DNA of 64,000 nucleotides. Origin: an uncultured Pseudomonadota bacterium (GTDB lineage Bacteria; Pseudomonadota; Gammaproteobacteria; Burkholderiales; Methylophilaceae). Where the stretch lies: positions 1 through 64,000 of the forward strand of contig CAIRBH010000001.1 of the NCBI GenBank assembly GCA_903876765.1, read 5' to 3'. Shown piece after piece: positions 53,728 through 63,425 of the stretch (position 1 is the stretch's first letter; each line of letters starts with the position of its first letter). Under the pieces are notes generated by a model, which saw only the letters and a program-made list of their open reading frames with translations, was not told the DNA's origin and did no database searches. Both the position numbers and the translations under genes were made by a program.

Positions 53728-55065
53728 TTAAATTAAACCAGCTACTTTAAGCAACACAGCTAGTGCGCCACAGGCAAATATCACAATCATGATATTTCGC
53801 TTAAAGCGAAACAGGGCAATCGCCGCGGCGATAGTCAATGCCATAGATAAGCCATCTAGCCGACCACTTATACCCAATGGCCAAAATATATGGTAAGCAA
53901 AGAACAGCGCTAAATTTAAAATGACGCCTACAACAGCCGCGCTAATTGCAGTGAGCGGTGCGGTAAATTTTAGATTGCCGTGTGTGGTTTCTATGAACGG
54001 GCCGCCCATCAAGATAAAGATAAAGCTAGGTAAGAAAGTGAAAAATGTAGTTACACTGGCGGCAACAAAAGCCGAGGCAAATATGGCATGAGGGCCAAAT
54101 GCCTGACCCAGCCAGCCACCAACAAAGCCCACATAGGTCACTACCATGATAAGTGGCCCAGGTGTCGTCTCACCAAGGGCTAGGCCATCCATCATTTGCG
54201 CAGGATTTAGCCAATGATAGTGCTCAACAGCCCCTTGATATACATAAGGTAAAACAGCGTATGCACCACCGAATGTGACTAAGGCCGCCTTGGTAAAAAA
54301 CCAAGCCATTTGTGTAAAGGCCGCATCCCAACCATAAGTCATTATCAAGCCTGCCATCACCACTAGCCAGATTGCAATGCCGACTAAAGCCACACTGAGC
54401 ATCTTTGCCCAGCTAAATAAGGCGTGCTTTGGTATGAGGGAATCATCATCAATCAGGGTGGGGCCAAAGCTGCTGCCATTAGTGCCGTGTGTGGCAGCAA
54501 ATTTAAAGTGCTGCGGAGCGATACGCCCAGCCAAATAGCCGATTAAGCCTGCCGCTAACACTATGAGGGGAAAAGGTAATTTAAGGGCAAATATGGCAAT
54601 AAAAGCCATGGCCGCAATCAGCCATAGCAGTTTGTTTTTTAATGTTCTGCTGCCTATGCGATAGGCGGCAAACAGCACAATAGCGACGATAGCAGGTTTA
54701 ATGCCATACAAGGCGCCAGCTACCGCTGGCACGTTGCCGTAAGCCATGTATATATAGGCTAGCCCAATTAAAATAAAGAACGATGGCAAGAAAAATAGAC
54801 TGCCGGCAATGATGCCACCCCAAGTTCTATGCATTAGCCAGCCTATATAAATGGCTAATTGCTGAGCCTCTGGCCCTGGTAATACCATGCAATAATTCAG
54901 TGCGTGTAAGAAGCGTTTTTCTGAAATCCAACGTTTTTTCTCTATCAAATCATGGTGCATGATGGCGATTTGCCCAGCTGGCCCACCAAAGCTAATGCAG
55001 CCTAATTTAAGCCAGTAGATGGCAGCTTGCGCTAGGCTGACCGCTTGGGGTTTAGTGCTATTCAA
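53728..55065 (-). CDS. chrA: Chromate transporter ChrA
   Basis: The 445-residue membrane protein has the two-domain CHR layout: an N-terminal half with LGCISFGGPAGQIAIMHHDLIEKKRWIS and MVLPGPEAQQLAIYIGWL, and a C-terminal half with KAALVTFGGAYAVLPYV and GLALGETTPGPLIMVVTYVGF. ChrA exports chromate using the proton gradient. It starts with TTG at 55065, with AAAGGA ahead of it. It is a single gene, so it may be a basal rather than an inducible resistance gene. Confidence 0.93.
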   Translation of the reverse strand: MNSTKPQAVSLAQAAIYWLKLGCISFGGPAGQIAIMHHDLIEKKRWISEKRFLHALNYCMVLPGPEAQQLAIYIGWLMHRTWGGIIAGSLFFLPSFFILIGLAYIYMAYGNVPAVAGALYGIKPAIVAIVLFAAYRIGSRTLKNKLLWLIAAMAFIAIFALKLPFPLIVLAAGLIGYLAGRIAPQHFKFAATHGTNGSSFGPTLIDDDSLIPKHALFSWAKMLSVALVGIAIWLVVMAGLIMTYGWDAAFTQMAWFFTKAALVTFGGAYAVLPYVYQGAVEHYHWLNPAQMMDGLALGETTPGPLIMVVTYVGFVGGWLGQAFGPHAIFASAFVAASVTTFFTFLPSFIFILMGGPFIETTHGNLKFTAPLTAISAAVVGVILNLALFFAYHIFWPLGISGRLDGLSMALTIAAAIALFRFKRNIMIVIFACGALAVLLKVAGLI

Positions 55066-55193
55066 TTACTGTCCTTTGCTGGTTAAGACCCATTATTGCC
55101 GCGAGCGCTGCCGAGCCACCTTGTTTGGCCATGCGACAAAAGACCGATAATCTTGAGATTAAATAATTTGACTGAGCATAACAAATCATGGCT

Positions 55194-57290
55194 TTACCAA
55201 CGCCCTTCTAGTGTCATCATTAAACTGCGGTAGCCCGCTTCATTAGTATTAAGTTGCCAACTATTAGTGTCATAGCGATAAGTATTCTGGCTATGAGTAG
55301 CTGACGCTAATAAATTTTGGCCTGCCAGCCGCAAGTTCATTTTTTGGTTAATTTGATATAAGCAAAAAGCATCTACTAGCACGCGTGCTTCATTGTAAGC
55401 GTTTTGTTCATTGGCAATATAAGTGCTGCTACGCCCAGAAATTTGCATACTAAGCCCATAACTAGCGTTTAATTTTGGCAGATTTTGATCTAAGCCCATA
55501 GATAGAATGTAGTGCGGGGTATCGCGTGCCGTGCGCTGTATGCCCAGCCTAACATCATCGACTTGTGCATGTGGTAAGGTTAGATGCGATTTAACGGTGG
55601 CGCCTTGCCAACCAAACTGATCCAGACGCAGTTTACCATCTAGCTCCAAGCCCCAGTGTAGCGCGTCACCTTCATTTTGCGGCCTATCTACCCAGCGATC
55701 TCCCTCGAGCGCTACGCGCCGCTCTATGAAGTTGCTGGTAGCGCGCACATACAAGTTTGCTGCCACCACGCCGGTTTTTTCCGCCAAATAATGCTCAAGC
55801 ACGGCCTCAAAATTTACACTGCGCTCAGGGCTTAAATTGGCGTTACCGCGCTTATCTGCTTCTGTTGGCGTGTTGACAATAATGCTGCGTTCAGTTGAAT
55901 TGCTAATTTCACTTAATTTGGGCATTTTCAGCCCAGCGCCCAGTGATGTGCGCATGACCCATAGTTCACTGACTTGCCAGCGCAAGGCAATAGAAGGCAA
56001 TAGCGCCGCATGCCGTTGCGATACTGCATCAGCATCCAAGCGCATATTTTCTAAGCGCAAGCCTGTGGTTAATGTCATGTTTTCTTCAGGCGTCCAATCG
56101 TCTTGCAACCATATAATTGCATCACGTGATGAAGTTGCATATTGGCGTTGTTGAGTAAATTCGCCTAAATATGTTTGGTCATCATCGCTCATGACTTTTA
56201 TGTACTCCGTGCCGATGGAGATTAAATGCGCTCCCAATGATTGGTCTAAACGTAGTGCTGAGTTAAATTCTCTATTGTGGCTAAGGGTGCTTTCTTTACT
56301 GATGCTGAGTGCAGCCAATTCATCCCATGAGTTGCGCACTAAATCAGAGGTCTGGCGACTATCGGTGTAGGCCGTTCTCGCGCTTAATTTAATGTCGGCA
56401 AAGTGTTTTTCGCCATCTAAGCGCAAGCGCAGCGTTCTGGTTAAGTCATCTTCGGGGGTATCTCTATTGCCGTAGTCAAGTAAATTCGTACTGCTTGCTG
56501 GATTAGCCCGACTGAGCAGGGTATTGCTATTGCGCGCTGAGGGGATGAAAGAAATCATGGGGGCTACTCTTAAGCTATCTTGTCCTGATTTCCAAGTAAA
56601 TTTAGGCGAAATTGAATAATGCCCCACCTTGTTTGACCCATTAGCTTGTTCTTGCTGCCATAAAGTGCGCGAGCCTGCTGCATAATCTTGTTTATCGGTT
56701 AGCGTTTCAAAAGGCGTGTTATTGTAAAACAACGATACAGGTAAAGACCAGCCAACATTGCCCGAGCCGCCATGTTCAGCCCATGATAGAACGCCGCCCA
56801 GTTCATCGCCGCGTACGCCCAGTCCAGCTCTATATTCTGTAGAGCGTTTGGCAATCGCCTTTTTCATGACTAAGTTGACGGTGATAGCCGATGATCCACC
56901 ATACTCAGCCGATGAACCGCGTAATATTTCTATGCGATCCAACTCGCCAGCTGGCAACAGCCCCATGGCATTAATTACCCCTTGTGAAGATTGTCGTTCA
57001 CCATCGATCAGCACTTTTACAGAATCACGTGACATGCCACGCGCTCTTTGACTGCCACCTTTTATTTCTACGCCAGGCAGTCTGCCTAACACCTCAGCTA
57101 TGGTTGTCACACTCATGTTGTCGATTTCTTTACGATCAATAATCACTTTTTGTGTCGCCGCATCACGGCGCATGGCAATATCGTCGCGTTCGCCTGTTAC
57201 CGTAATGCTTTTTAGCTCAATCGCGGTTTCTTCCGCATTTACTAAAGTTGTTGCTGTAAATAATACTAATGTCAGCAGGTAACGCTTCAT
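55194..57290 (-). CDS. TonB-dependent outer-membrane receptor
   Basis: The 698-residue protein has a signal peptide (about 1-19), a TonB-box-like segment (ELKSITVTGERD), a plug domain (about 45-155, EVLGRLPGVEIKGG, VKVLIDGERQSSQG, LDRIEILRGSSAEYG) and a beta-barrel of about 22 strands ending in Trp (MMTLEGRW). Such receptors take up iron chelates, cobalamin or other large nutrients. The ligand cannot be read. It is divergent from mtaD, and the region between holds inverted repeats and a partial Fur-like site, so iron control is possible. Confidence 0.92.
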   Translation of the reverse strand: MKRYLLTLVLFTATTLVNAEETAIELKSITVTGERDDIAMRRDAATQKVIIDRKEIDNMSVTTIAEVLGRLPGVEIKGGSQRARGMSRDSVKVLIDGERQSSQGVINAMGLLPAGELDRIEILRGSSAEYGGSSAITVNLVMKKAIAKRSTEYRAGLGVRGDELGGVLSWAEHGGSGNVGWSLPVSLFYNNTPFETLTDKQDYAAGSRTLWQQEQANGSNKVGHYSISPKFTWKSGQDSLRVAPMISFIPSARNSNTLLSRANPASSTNLLDYGNRDTPEDDLTRTLRLRLDGEKHFADIKLSARTAYTDSRQTSDLVRNSWDELAALSISKESTLSHNREFNSALRLDQSLGAHLISIGTEYIKVMSDDDQTYLGEFTQQRQYATSSRDAIIWLQDDWTPEENMTLTTGLRLENMRLDADAVSQRHAALLPSIALRWQVSELWVMRTSLGAGLKMPKLSEISNSTERSIIVNTPTEADKRGNANLSPERSVNFEAVLEHYLAEKTGVVAANLYVRATSNFIERRVALEGDRWVDRPQNEGDALHWGLELDGKLRLDQFGWQGATVKSHLTLPHAQVDDVRLGIQRTARDTPHYILSMGLDQNLPKLNASYGLSMQISGRSSTYIANEQNAYNEARVLVDAFCLYQINQKMNLRLAGQNLLASATHSQNTYRYDTNSWQLNTNEAGYRSLMMTLEGRW

Positions 57291-57314
57291 TATCGACCTT
57301 ATTGAATTTTGCTT

Positions 57315-57373
57315 ATTGCCGATGGTATCCTGAATTGAGTGTAAAGCACAGACTATCGGTCAACATCGGCAAT
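57315..57373. promoter_or_regulatory. Spaced 10-bp inverted repeat upstream of the TonB receptor
   Basis: ATTGCCGATG (57315-57324) has its exact reverse complement, CATCGGCAAT, at 57364-57373. The first arm is 24 bases ahead of the receptor start on the minus strand. It may be a pair of operator half-sites or the base of an RNA fold in the 5' leader. No known riboswitch shape is evident. Confidence 0.4.
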
Positions 57374-57415
57374 CTGATTAATAGTGCAGCCTAATAGGTT
57401 AGTTAAGTTAAGTGC

Positions 57416-57437
57416 AATGATAATCAGCGATTATGAT
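57416..57437. promoter_or_regulatory. Partial Fur-like site between the TonB receptor and mtaD
   Basis: The sequence holds AATGATAATCA, the core of the Fur consensus, and ATAATC-AGC-GATTAT forms a perfect six-base inverted repeat. The outer parts of the consensus do not match. It lies about 130 bases from the receptor start, which is far, and 45 bases from mtaD. Confidence 0.3.
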
Positions 57438-57481
57438 GCCCTGATGTATCTCAAACATAAATAGCAGGTAAAATAAGCACT

Positions 57482-58834
57482 ATGGTTAAATTATGCAAAT
57501 TCCCTGTCGATCTTGTCATTGAAGCGCGTTGGCTGGCAACTGTGGCCGCCGATCAGGCGGTCTTGGAGAATCATGCAGTTGTTGTGCAAGCTGGCGTTAT
57601 TATAGACCTGCTGCCTATTGCCGAGGCTAGGCAAAAATATACTGCAAGCTCACTGGTTTGTTTAGAAAACCATATACTCATTCCCGGTTTGATTAATTGC
57701 CACACCCATGCGGCAATGAGCTTAATGCGTGGCTTGGCCGATGATATTGCCCTAATGCCTTGGCTAGAGCAGCATATTTGGCCGGCGGAGCAAGCGGTTG
57801 TTTCTGCCCCTTATGTACAAGATGCTTCATTACTAGCCTGTGCCGAAATGTTAAGTGGCGGCATTACTTGTTTTAATGATATGTATTTTTACCCGCAAGC
57901 CACGGCAGCAGCGGTAACACAAGCAGGTATGCGAGCTAATCTAGGGTTGCTAGTGATGGACTTTGCTTCAGCCTATGCCAATGATGCCGATGACTACTTA
58001 CAAAAAGGCTTTGATGCCCACGATACTTGGCGTAGCAATCCATTGATAAGCTCTTCCATCGCGCCACATGCACCTTATACGGCATCTAATCAAACTTTAC
58101 AAAAAGTCATTACTTATGCCGAACAGCTAGGGCTAGGCATACATACACACTTACATGAAACTCAAGATGAAATAGTTAAAAGCGAGGTGCAGTATGCTTT
58201 GCGCCCTATACAAAGATTGGCTGAGCTGGGCTTGTTAGGCCCTAGTTTTGTTGCGGCACATGGCGTACATTTGCTGGAGAATGAGATTCAATTACTGGCT
58301 GACTACGGTTGCCATATCGCACATTGCCCAAGTTCTAATTTGAAGCTGGCGAGCGGCATAGCGCCAGTAACGCAATTATTAGCCACAGGGGTGAATGTTG
58401 CCTTGGGCACAGATGGTGCTGCCAGCAATAATCGCCTAGATATTTTTGCTGAAATGCGCTTGGCGGCTTTATTGGCCAAAGGCACGACGGGTGATGCCAG
58501 TGTCGTGCCAGCCAAGCAAGCCTTAGCGATGGCGACTATCAATGGCGCTAAAGCCTTGGGCTTGGACGATAAAATTGGCTCCATAGAGCTGGCAAAATAC
58601 GCAGATTTAGTCGCGGTAAGATTAGACGATATTGCCACCGCACCATATTACGACCCCATTTCGCACTTGGTTTATAGCTGTGGCCGCGAACATGTCACCC
58701 ATACTTGGGTGGCTGGCGATTTGCGCTATAGTCATGGTGTGTATGCCAATATAGAGCCAAATGAATTAAAAGAAATTATTAACCTCTGGCAAGTAAAACT
58801 ATCACAGTTGAAAGTGGAGCAACACAAAAAATGA
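57482..58834 (+). CDS. mtaD: 5-methylthioadenosine/S-adenosylhomocysteine deaminase (TRZ/ATZ family amidohydrolase)
   Basis: The 450-residue metal-dependent deaminase has the [15 protein letters not shown] motif with the first zinc ligands, [10 protein letters not shown] with the substrate Glu, VAAHGVHL, and [14 protein letters not shown] with the late Asp. In proteobacteria this gene commonly lies directly before ubiG, as here (four-base overlap). It deaminates methylthioadenosine or S-adenosylhomocysteine, feeding methyl-cycle salvage. A related pyrimidine or triazine substrate is possible within the family. Confidence 0.88.
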   Translation: MVKLCKFPVDLVIEARWLATVAADQAVLENHAVVVQAGVIIDLLPIAEARQKYTASSLVCLENHILIPGLINCHTHAAMSLMRGLADDIALMPWLEQHIWPAEQAVVSAPYVQDASLLACAEMLSGGITCFNDMYFYPQATAAAVTQAGMRANLGLLVMDFASAYANDADDYLQKGFDAHDTWRSNPLISSSIAPHAPYTASNQTLQKVITYAEQLGLGIHTHLHETQDEIVKSEVQYALRPIQRLAELGLLGPSFVAAHGVHLLENEIQLLADYGCHIAHCPSSNLKLASGIAPVTQLLATGVNVALGTDGAASNNRLDIFAEMRLAALLAKGTTGDASVVPAKQALAMATINGAKALGLDDKIGSIELAKYADLVAVRLDDIATAPYYDPISHLVYSCGREHVTHTWVAGDLRYSHGVYANIEPNELKEIINLWQVKLSQLKVEQHKK

Positions 58835-59544
58835 ACACTGATTCGCCCCTAAATGCCGACGACGCTGAATTGCAAAAGTTTGGCGATTTGGCCCATAAAT
58901 GGTGGGATAAAAATAGCGAATTCAAACCGCTACATGAAATTAATCCGCTCAGACTCAATTGGATAGACAGTCTTGTTGCCCTAAAAGGCAAGCGGGTCTT
59001 AGATGTAGGCTGTGGTGGTGGCATTTTGTCTGAATCTATGTATTTTAAGGGGGCAGATGTCACTGGTATAGACTTGGGCGAAAAAGCACTCAATGTGGCT
59101 AAATTACATCAGTTAGAAAGTGGCGCTCAAGTCAATTATCAATATATCTCAGTAGAACAATTGGCGGCAGCCCAGCCAGCGAGTTTTGATGTGGTCACTT
59201 GTATGGAAATGCTAGAGCATGTGCCTGACCCTGCGGCCATAGTGGCGGCCTGTGCAAAGTTGGTGAGAGCTAATGGCGCTGTATTTTTTTCAACCATTAA
59301 TCGCAACCCTAAAGCTTATTTGTTTGCCGTGTTGGGGGCAGAATACCTGTTAAATATGTTGCCCAAAGGCACGCATGATTATGCAAAATTCATTAAACCG
59401 TCTGAGCTCTCAGGTTGGGCGCGGCAGGCAGATTTAAATGTGGCAAGTTTGCGCGGCATGAGTTTTAACCCCATTACACAACATTACAGTTTAGGTGATG
59501 ACGTTACCGTGAATTATTTGATGCATACGGTGTTAACAAAATGA
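58831..59544 (+). CDS. ubiG: Ubiquinone biosynthesis O-methyltransferase UbiG
   Basis: UbiG performs both O-methylations in ubiquinone synthesis. The 237-residue protein has [24 protein letters not shown] near the start, the SAM site [13 protein letters not shown], motif [16 protein letters not shown] and the KFIKPSEL region typical of UbiG. It overlaps both the deaminase before it and the phosphatase after it by four bases, so the three are cotranslated. Confidence 0.96.
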   Translation: MNTDSPLNADDAELQKFGDLAHKWWDKNSEFKPLHEINPLRLNWIDSLVALKGKRVLDVGCGGGILSESMYFKGADVTGIDLGEKALNVAKLHQLESGAQVNYQYISVEQLAAAQPASFDVVTCMEMLEHVPDPAAIVAACAKLVRANGAVFFSTINRNPKAYLFAVLGAEYLLNMLPKGTHDYAKFIKPSELSGWARQADLNVASLRGMSFNPITQHYSLGDDVTVNYLMHTVLTK

Positions 59545-60203
59545 CAGTGGTGTTATTTGATTTGGATGGCACTTTGGTCGATACCGCCTATGACTTAGGC
59601 TTGGCGCTTAATATGCAGCTGGTACGCCACGGCAAGCCAGCGTTGCCGCATGATGCCATTTGGCCAGTAGCTTCGCATGGCACACGCGGTTTATTGGCTT
59701 TAGGTTTTGCCATTGACCCCAGTGACAGTAATTATGCCGCCATGCAAATAGAGTATTTAGATTTATATCAATCGGTTTTTACTCATCATCCACAATTCAT
59801 GCCAGGCATAGCACCTATGCTTGAAGCCTTAGATGCAAGAGGCATTAAGTGGGGCATAGTCACCAATAAACCTAGGCGGTTTTCGGTCGATTTAACCAAG
59901 GCGGTTAAATTAGGCCATCAAAGTTTGTACCAGCGTTCTGCCTGCTTGTTGTGTGGTGACGATGCGCCATTACCTAAACCCGCACCAGATACCTTATTGA
60001 TGGCATGTCAAGTGACTCAAAGTGAGCCTAGTGACTGTGTTTATGTTGGGGATGCGGAACGTGATGTAGTCGCAGGTAAAGCCGCTGGCATGAAGACTGT
60101 ACTGGCATTATTCGGCTATATTGCGGCAACAGATCAGCCTCATACTTGGGGCGCGGATGTTTTAATTAATACGCCTAATGACTTATTAGCTTGCCTGCCT
60201 TAA
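59541..60203 (+). CDS. gph: Phosphoglycolate phosphatase-like HAD hydrolase (Gph)
   Basis: The 220-residue HAD-family enzyme has the nucleophile motif [14 protein letters not shown], motif II in [10 protein letters not shown], and motif [23 protein letters not shown] gene of this class often follows ubiG in Betaproteobacteria; it removes phosphate from 2-phosphoglycolate made by oxidative damage or side reactions. The HAD family is certain; the exact substrate comes from context. Confidence 0.88.
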   Translation: MTVVLFDLDGTLVDTAYDLGLALNMQLVRHGKPALPHDAIWPVASHGTRGLLALGFAIDPSDSNYAAMQIEYLDLYQSVFTHHPQFMPGIAPMLEALDARGIKWGIVTNKPRRFSVDLTKAVKLGHQSLYQRSACLLCGDDAPLPKPAPDTLLMACQVTQSEPSDCVYVGDAERDVVAGKAAGMKTVLALFGYIAATDQPHTWGADVLINTPNDLLACLP

Positions 60204-60282
60204 ATGAGCAGAATGAGCGGGTCAATTTAACAGCTAATGTTAATGGATTTGGTTTGAGTAGCCTGACCTAAAGCTAGGTAGA

Positions 60283-60302
60283 AAGCCTTGTTGTAAAGGC
60301 TT
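60283..60302. terminator. Weak hairpin between gph and recR
   Basis: AAGCCTT pairs with AAGGCTT across six bases in the gap between the convergent gph and recR genes. No T-run follows in either direction, so it is only a candidate transcript end. Confidence 0.3.
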
Positions 60303-60313
60303 GTTCTGCCATT

Positions 60314-60913
60314 TTAGCTGATACTGCGTCTTTCCATCATGGCTTGAGCCAGCGTGCCACTATCTACATATTCAATCTCACCACCCATAGGCATACCCCG
60401 CGCAATGCGACTAGTTTTAACGCCGCGAGCTTTGAGTAGCTCGCTAATGTAGTGCGCGGTGGCATCACCCTCTACCGTGTAGTTGGTGGCGAGTATGACT
60501 TCTTCTACCATGCCATCTTGCACACGCTTAATCAGTTTATTCAGGTGAATTTCTTTAGGACCTATGCCATCTAATGGTGACAATCTGCCCATTAGCACAA
60601 AATACATGCCAGTATAGGCTTGGGTGTTTTCTAGCATTAACAGGTCGGTTGGCATTTCTACCACGCATAACAAGTTTTTATCGCGATTGCTAGAATCGCA
60701 TAAAGGGCAAACAGGCTGCTCGCTAAAGGTGTTGCAGAGTTGACAATGATCCACCACCTGCAAGGCATTGCTGAGTGATGTGGATAAAAGATCTGCCCCT
60801 TTGCGATCGCGCTGCAATAAGTAATAAGCCATGCGCTGAGCAGACTTAGGCCCCACACCAGGCAAGCAACGTAAACTATCGATGAGCTGTTCTAGTGCAG
60901 GTGGGTTTTTCAT
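60314..60913 (-). CDS. recR: Recombination mediator RecR
   Basis: RecR works with RecF and RecO to load RecA at gaps. The 199-residue protein has the helix-hairpin-helix ([20 protein letters not shown]), a C4 zinc finger ([16 protein letters not shown]) and a Toprim domain ([34 protein letters not shown]). It is the last gene of the dnaX-ybaB-recR operon. Confidence 0.97.
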   Translation of the reverse strand: MKNPPALEQLIDSLRCLPGVGPKSAQRMAYYLLQRDRKGADLLSTSLSNALQVVDHCQLCNTFSEQPVCPLCDSSNRDKNLLCVVEMPTDLLMLENTQAYTGMYFVLMGRLSPLDGIGPKEIHLNKLIKRVQDGMVEEVILATNYTVEGDATAHYISELLKARGVKTSRIARGMPMGGEIEYVDSGTLAQAMMERRSIS

Positions 60914-60935
60914 TAAGACGGCTTGACGCTATTGT

Positions 60936-61244
60936 TTAGAATGGCAGCTTCATGCCGGCCGGCATAAAGCTACCCATACGTGCTGATGAAGTCGCCTCAA
61001 CTTTTGCGCTGGCGTCTTTGAGGGCAATGACCAATAAATCTTCTAAGGTCTCTTTATCATCCATGACACTGTCATCTAAAGTCACACGTTTGACAACATG
61101 ATTGCAGGCCATGGTCACTTTAACTAAGCCATTACTGGCAACGCCTTCAACATCCATGTTTGCCAATTCTGCTTGCGCTTTTTGCATATTCGCTTGCATT
61201 TGTTGCGCTTGCTTCATCATGTTGGCCATGCCGCCTTTCATCAT
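60936..61244 (-). CDS. YbaB/EbfC-family nucleoid-associated protein
   Basis: The 102-residue protein begins with a Met/Gln-rich helix (GMANMMKQAQQMQANMQKAQAELA) and continues with VEGVASNGLVKVTMACNHVVKRVTLDD, the YbaB core. These dimeric proteins bind DNA and affect nucleoid structure and gene expression. AGGAG precedes the start. The place between dnaX and recR is universal for this gene. Confidence 0.96.
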   Translation of the reverse strand: MMKGGMANMMKQAQQMQANMQKAQAELANMDVEGVASNGLVKVTMACNHVVKRVTLDDSVMDDKETLEDLLVIALKDASAKVEATSSARMGSFMPAGMKLPF

Positions 61245-61259
61245 TGTATTGCTCCTTAT

Positions 61260-62930
61260 TTAAATCGGTTTAATTGAGTTTGGAATAATCGACGCATCGA
61301 ATTCATTAATCAAAGCCTGCACAAAGCGGTCATCCTCAATGGCGCTCTCTGCATTTGTTTGCGCATGGGCTTTTTCTTGTGAAATTTGCTTAGCAGGCGT
61401 ATTGCCCGTGCCGCCTATGCTAAATTGCAGCTTTATTTTTTTATTAAAATATTGGCAAATGGCACTGCTTAATTTTTCTTGGTAATTCGGTAGCAGCAAG
61501 TGTTTTTGCGCTTCAGGCACGCTAAGTGAAATGCTATTTTCATCATAAGCAATCAGCTCGCAATTTTGTGATAAAGCGCGTGCTAAGCCAAGTTTTAACT
61601 CATCTACTAGGCCACGCCAATTGCCATTAAATTGTGGCGTGGTGCTCAATGCTACTGGGGCTTCAGCTGGTTGTTCAGTATTTTGCGCATCTATGGGCGG
61701 CGCATCTGTTGGCTCTTGTTTGGGGGTGTAAGTCTCAGTTTGACCAGCTATTTGCATGACTGTTGCTGGAGACGTAAGTATAGTTTTAGCTGGGTTATTA
61801 ACTATGCTGGCTTGCGGGTTGCTAGGCAGTTTTTGCGAACCAGCTTCATTGGGCGTAAAAGCCAACATACGTAATAAGCTCATGGTGAAGCCAGCAAATT
61901 CGTCAGGCGCAAGGCCCATGTCGCGGCGGCCAAGCAAAGCGATTTGGTAATACAGTTGCAAGTTTTCCGCCGAGATTTTTTTCGCTAAATCTAGCAGAAC
62001 CGAGCGGTCAGGCAGGTCTTCGGCGATACTATCAGGCACCGCCTGAGCGATAGCAATTTGGTGCAGCAATTGCGCTAAATCATTTAAGGCAATTTCAAAA
62101 GACAGGCTGCGCTCTGCCATCAACTTGGCTTGGGCGATTAAGCTCGCACCATCACTAGCCAGTAAGGCATTTAGCAGTTGGTATAAATAGCTTTGATCAA
62201 TTGCACCTAACATGCTGCGCACTTCTGCTTCATTGACGGTTTGGCCACCATAGGCGATTGCTTGGTCGGTCAGCGAAAGTGCATCTCGCATACTGCCATC
62301 GGCAGCCCTTGCAATCAGTTGCAGCGCGGCAGCTTCATAGGGAATATGTTCTTGACCTAGTATATTTTGTAAATGGCTGATAATTGAACTGCCAGCCATT
62401 TGCCGTAAATTAAATTGCAAACAGCGCGATAACACGGTGACAGGTACTTTTTGTGGGTCAGTGGTCGCGAGTATGAATTTTACATGCGCTGGCGGCTCTT
62501 CTAGCGTTTTAAGCATGGCATTAAAGGCGCTTTTAGACAGCATGTGTACTTCATCGATGATGTACACCTTAAAGCGACCCGCAGTAGGTGCATATTGCGC
62601 GTTATCTAGCAAATCACGCATGGCATCTACTTGCGTATTGCTGGCGGCATCTACTTCAATCAGGTCAACAAAACGGCCTCTATCAATTTCCGTACAGGCG
62701 TTGCAAACGCCGCAGGGTTGGGCGGTGATGCCAGTTTCACAGTTGAGTGATTTAGCCAAAATACGTGCCAGCGTGGTTTTGCCTACACCTCGGGTGCCAG
62801 TAAACAAATAAGCATGGTGCAGGCGTTTTTGTTCTAATGCATTGCTAAGCGCACGCACTACATGATCTTGTCCGACCAAGGTTGCAAAAGATTTTGGACG
62901 CCATTTACGGGCGAGTACTTGATAGCTCAT
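61260..62930 (-). CDS. dnaX: DNA polymerase III subunit gamma/tau
   Basis: DnaX is the clamp-loader ATPase. The 556-residue protein has Walker A GTRGVGKTTLARI, the zinc motif CETGITAQPCGVCNAC, the DEVHMLSK box and sensor region PVTVLSRCLQFNLRQM. A variable Pro/Thr/Gln-rich linker (about 365-425) is followed by a tau-type C-terminal domain. An A7 run in the gene (minus strand, 61976-61982) is a possible slippage point but lies too early for a usual gamma form. The SRP RNA gene is upstream. Confidence 0.96.
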   Translation of the reverse strand: MSYQVLARKWRPKSFATLVGQDHVVRALSNALEQKRLHHAYLFTGTRGVGKTTLARILAKSLNCETGITAQPCGVCNACTEIDRGRFVDLIEVDAASNTQVDAMRDLLDNAQYAPTAGRFKVYIIDEVHMLSKSAFNAMLKTLEEPPAHVKFILATTDPQKVPVTVLSRCLQFNLRQMAGSSIISHLQNILGQEHIPYEAAALQLIARAADGSMRDALSLTDQAIAYGGQTVNEAEVRSMLGAIDQSYLYQLLNALLASDGASLIAQAKLMAERSLSFEIALNDLAQLLHQIAIAQAVPDSIAEDLPDRSVLLDLAKKISAENLQLYYQIALLGRRDMGLAPDEFAGFTMSLLRMLAFTPNEAGSQKLPSNPQASIVNNPAKTILTSPATVMQIAGQTETYTPKQEPTDAPPIDAQNTEQPAEAPVALSTTPQFNGNWRGLVDELKLGLARALSQNCELIAYDENSISLSVPEAQKHLLLPNYQEKLSSAICQYFNKKIKLQFSIGGTGNTPAKQISQEKAHAQTNAESAIEDDRFVQALINEFDASIIPNSIKPI

Positions 62931-63111
62931 GAGGTCAATACATCTACTTTCGTTGCTAAGCGCTTAGTTGCCAGGTTCTTCGTTGTTAAGTTCATTGAGA
63001 GTTTCAGTGTATATAAAAATAACGAGAGAATTTATACTAGAACTTTAGCCGAATTTACTCAGCAAGAGTAGTGAGTCGTAAAAATAGTCTAGTTCATTGC
63101 GCAAATAAGGA

Positions 63112-63205
63112 GGCGAGCCCTGACCCCGGCACTTGCTCAATAGTTGTGGCTGCTTGCTTCCGCACCTGACCAGGTTGGCTACTTTACAATGCGGGGAGGC
63201 CCGCC
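63112..63205 (-). ncRNA. ffs: Signal recognition particle 4.5S RNA
   Basis: Read on the minus strand, the region holds the conserved SRP apical fold: CCAGGTCAGG-type sequence (CCTGGTCAGGTGCGGAAGC) with the GGAA-type tetraloop side and the facing AGCAAGCAGCC. The ends GGCGGGCC and GGGCTCGCC pair to close the long hairpin, giving about 94 nt, the small bacterial type. It binds Ffh and targets membrane proteins. It lies upstream of dnaX, as in many Beta- and Gammaproteobacteria. The ends are set by pairing and could move by a few bases. Confidence 0.92.
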
Positions 63206-63425
63206 AAGGCTTTATTTTACAATACTTTGGCTATTTAACGGCAAGGCAAAATAGAATATTTATATTTTAGCCAAAATAGCTGGGCATCAGTGTATATGCT
63301 AAATAGAGTGATAAAAGTATCAGTTAATTTACAATTGATTTTTTAGTATAAGTAGGACAATACCTCATATATTCTTTTTGAAAAATCACTCAATACATTG
63401 CCAGCACATTCGTTCTCTTAACCCT

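Noticed and set aside
61976-61982. A7 run in dnaX as a programmed slippage site for a short gamma subunit
   Set aside because: It lies around codon 317, within the clamp-loader core and ahead of the linker, and the codon phase does not give the usual slippery heptamer. A product ending there would lack part of domain III.
62862-63071. Plus-strand open frame over the dnaX start and its upstream region
   Set aside because: It is antisense to the dnaX N-terminus, matches nothing, and the space between dnaX and ffs is the dnaX leader.
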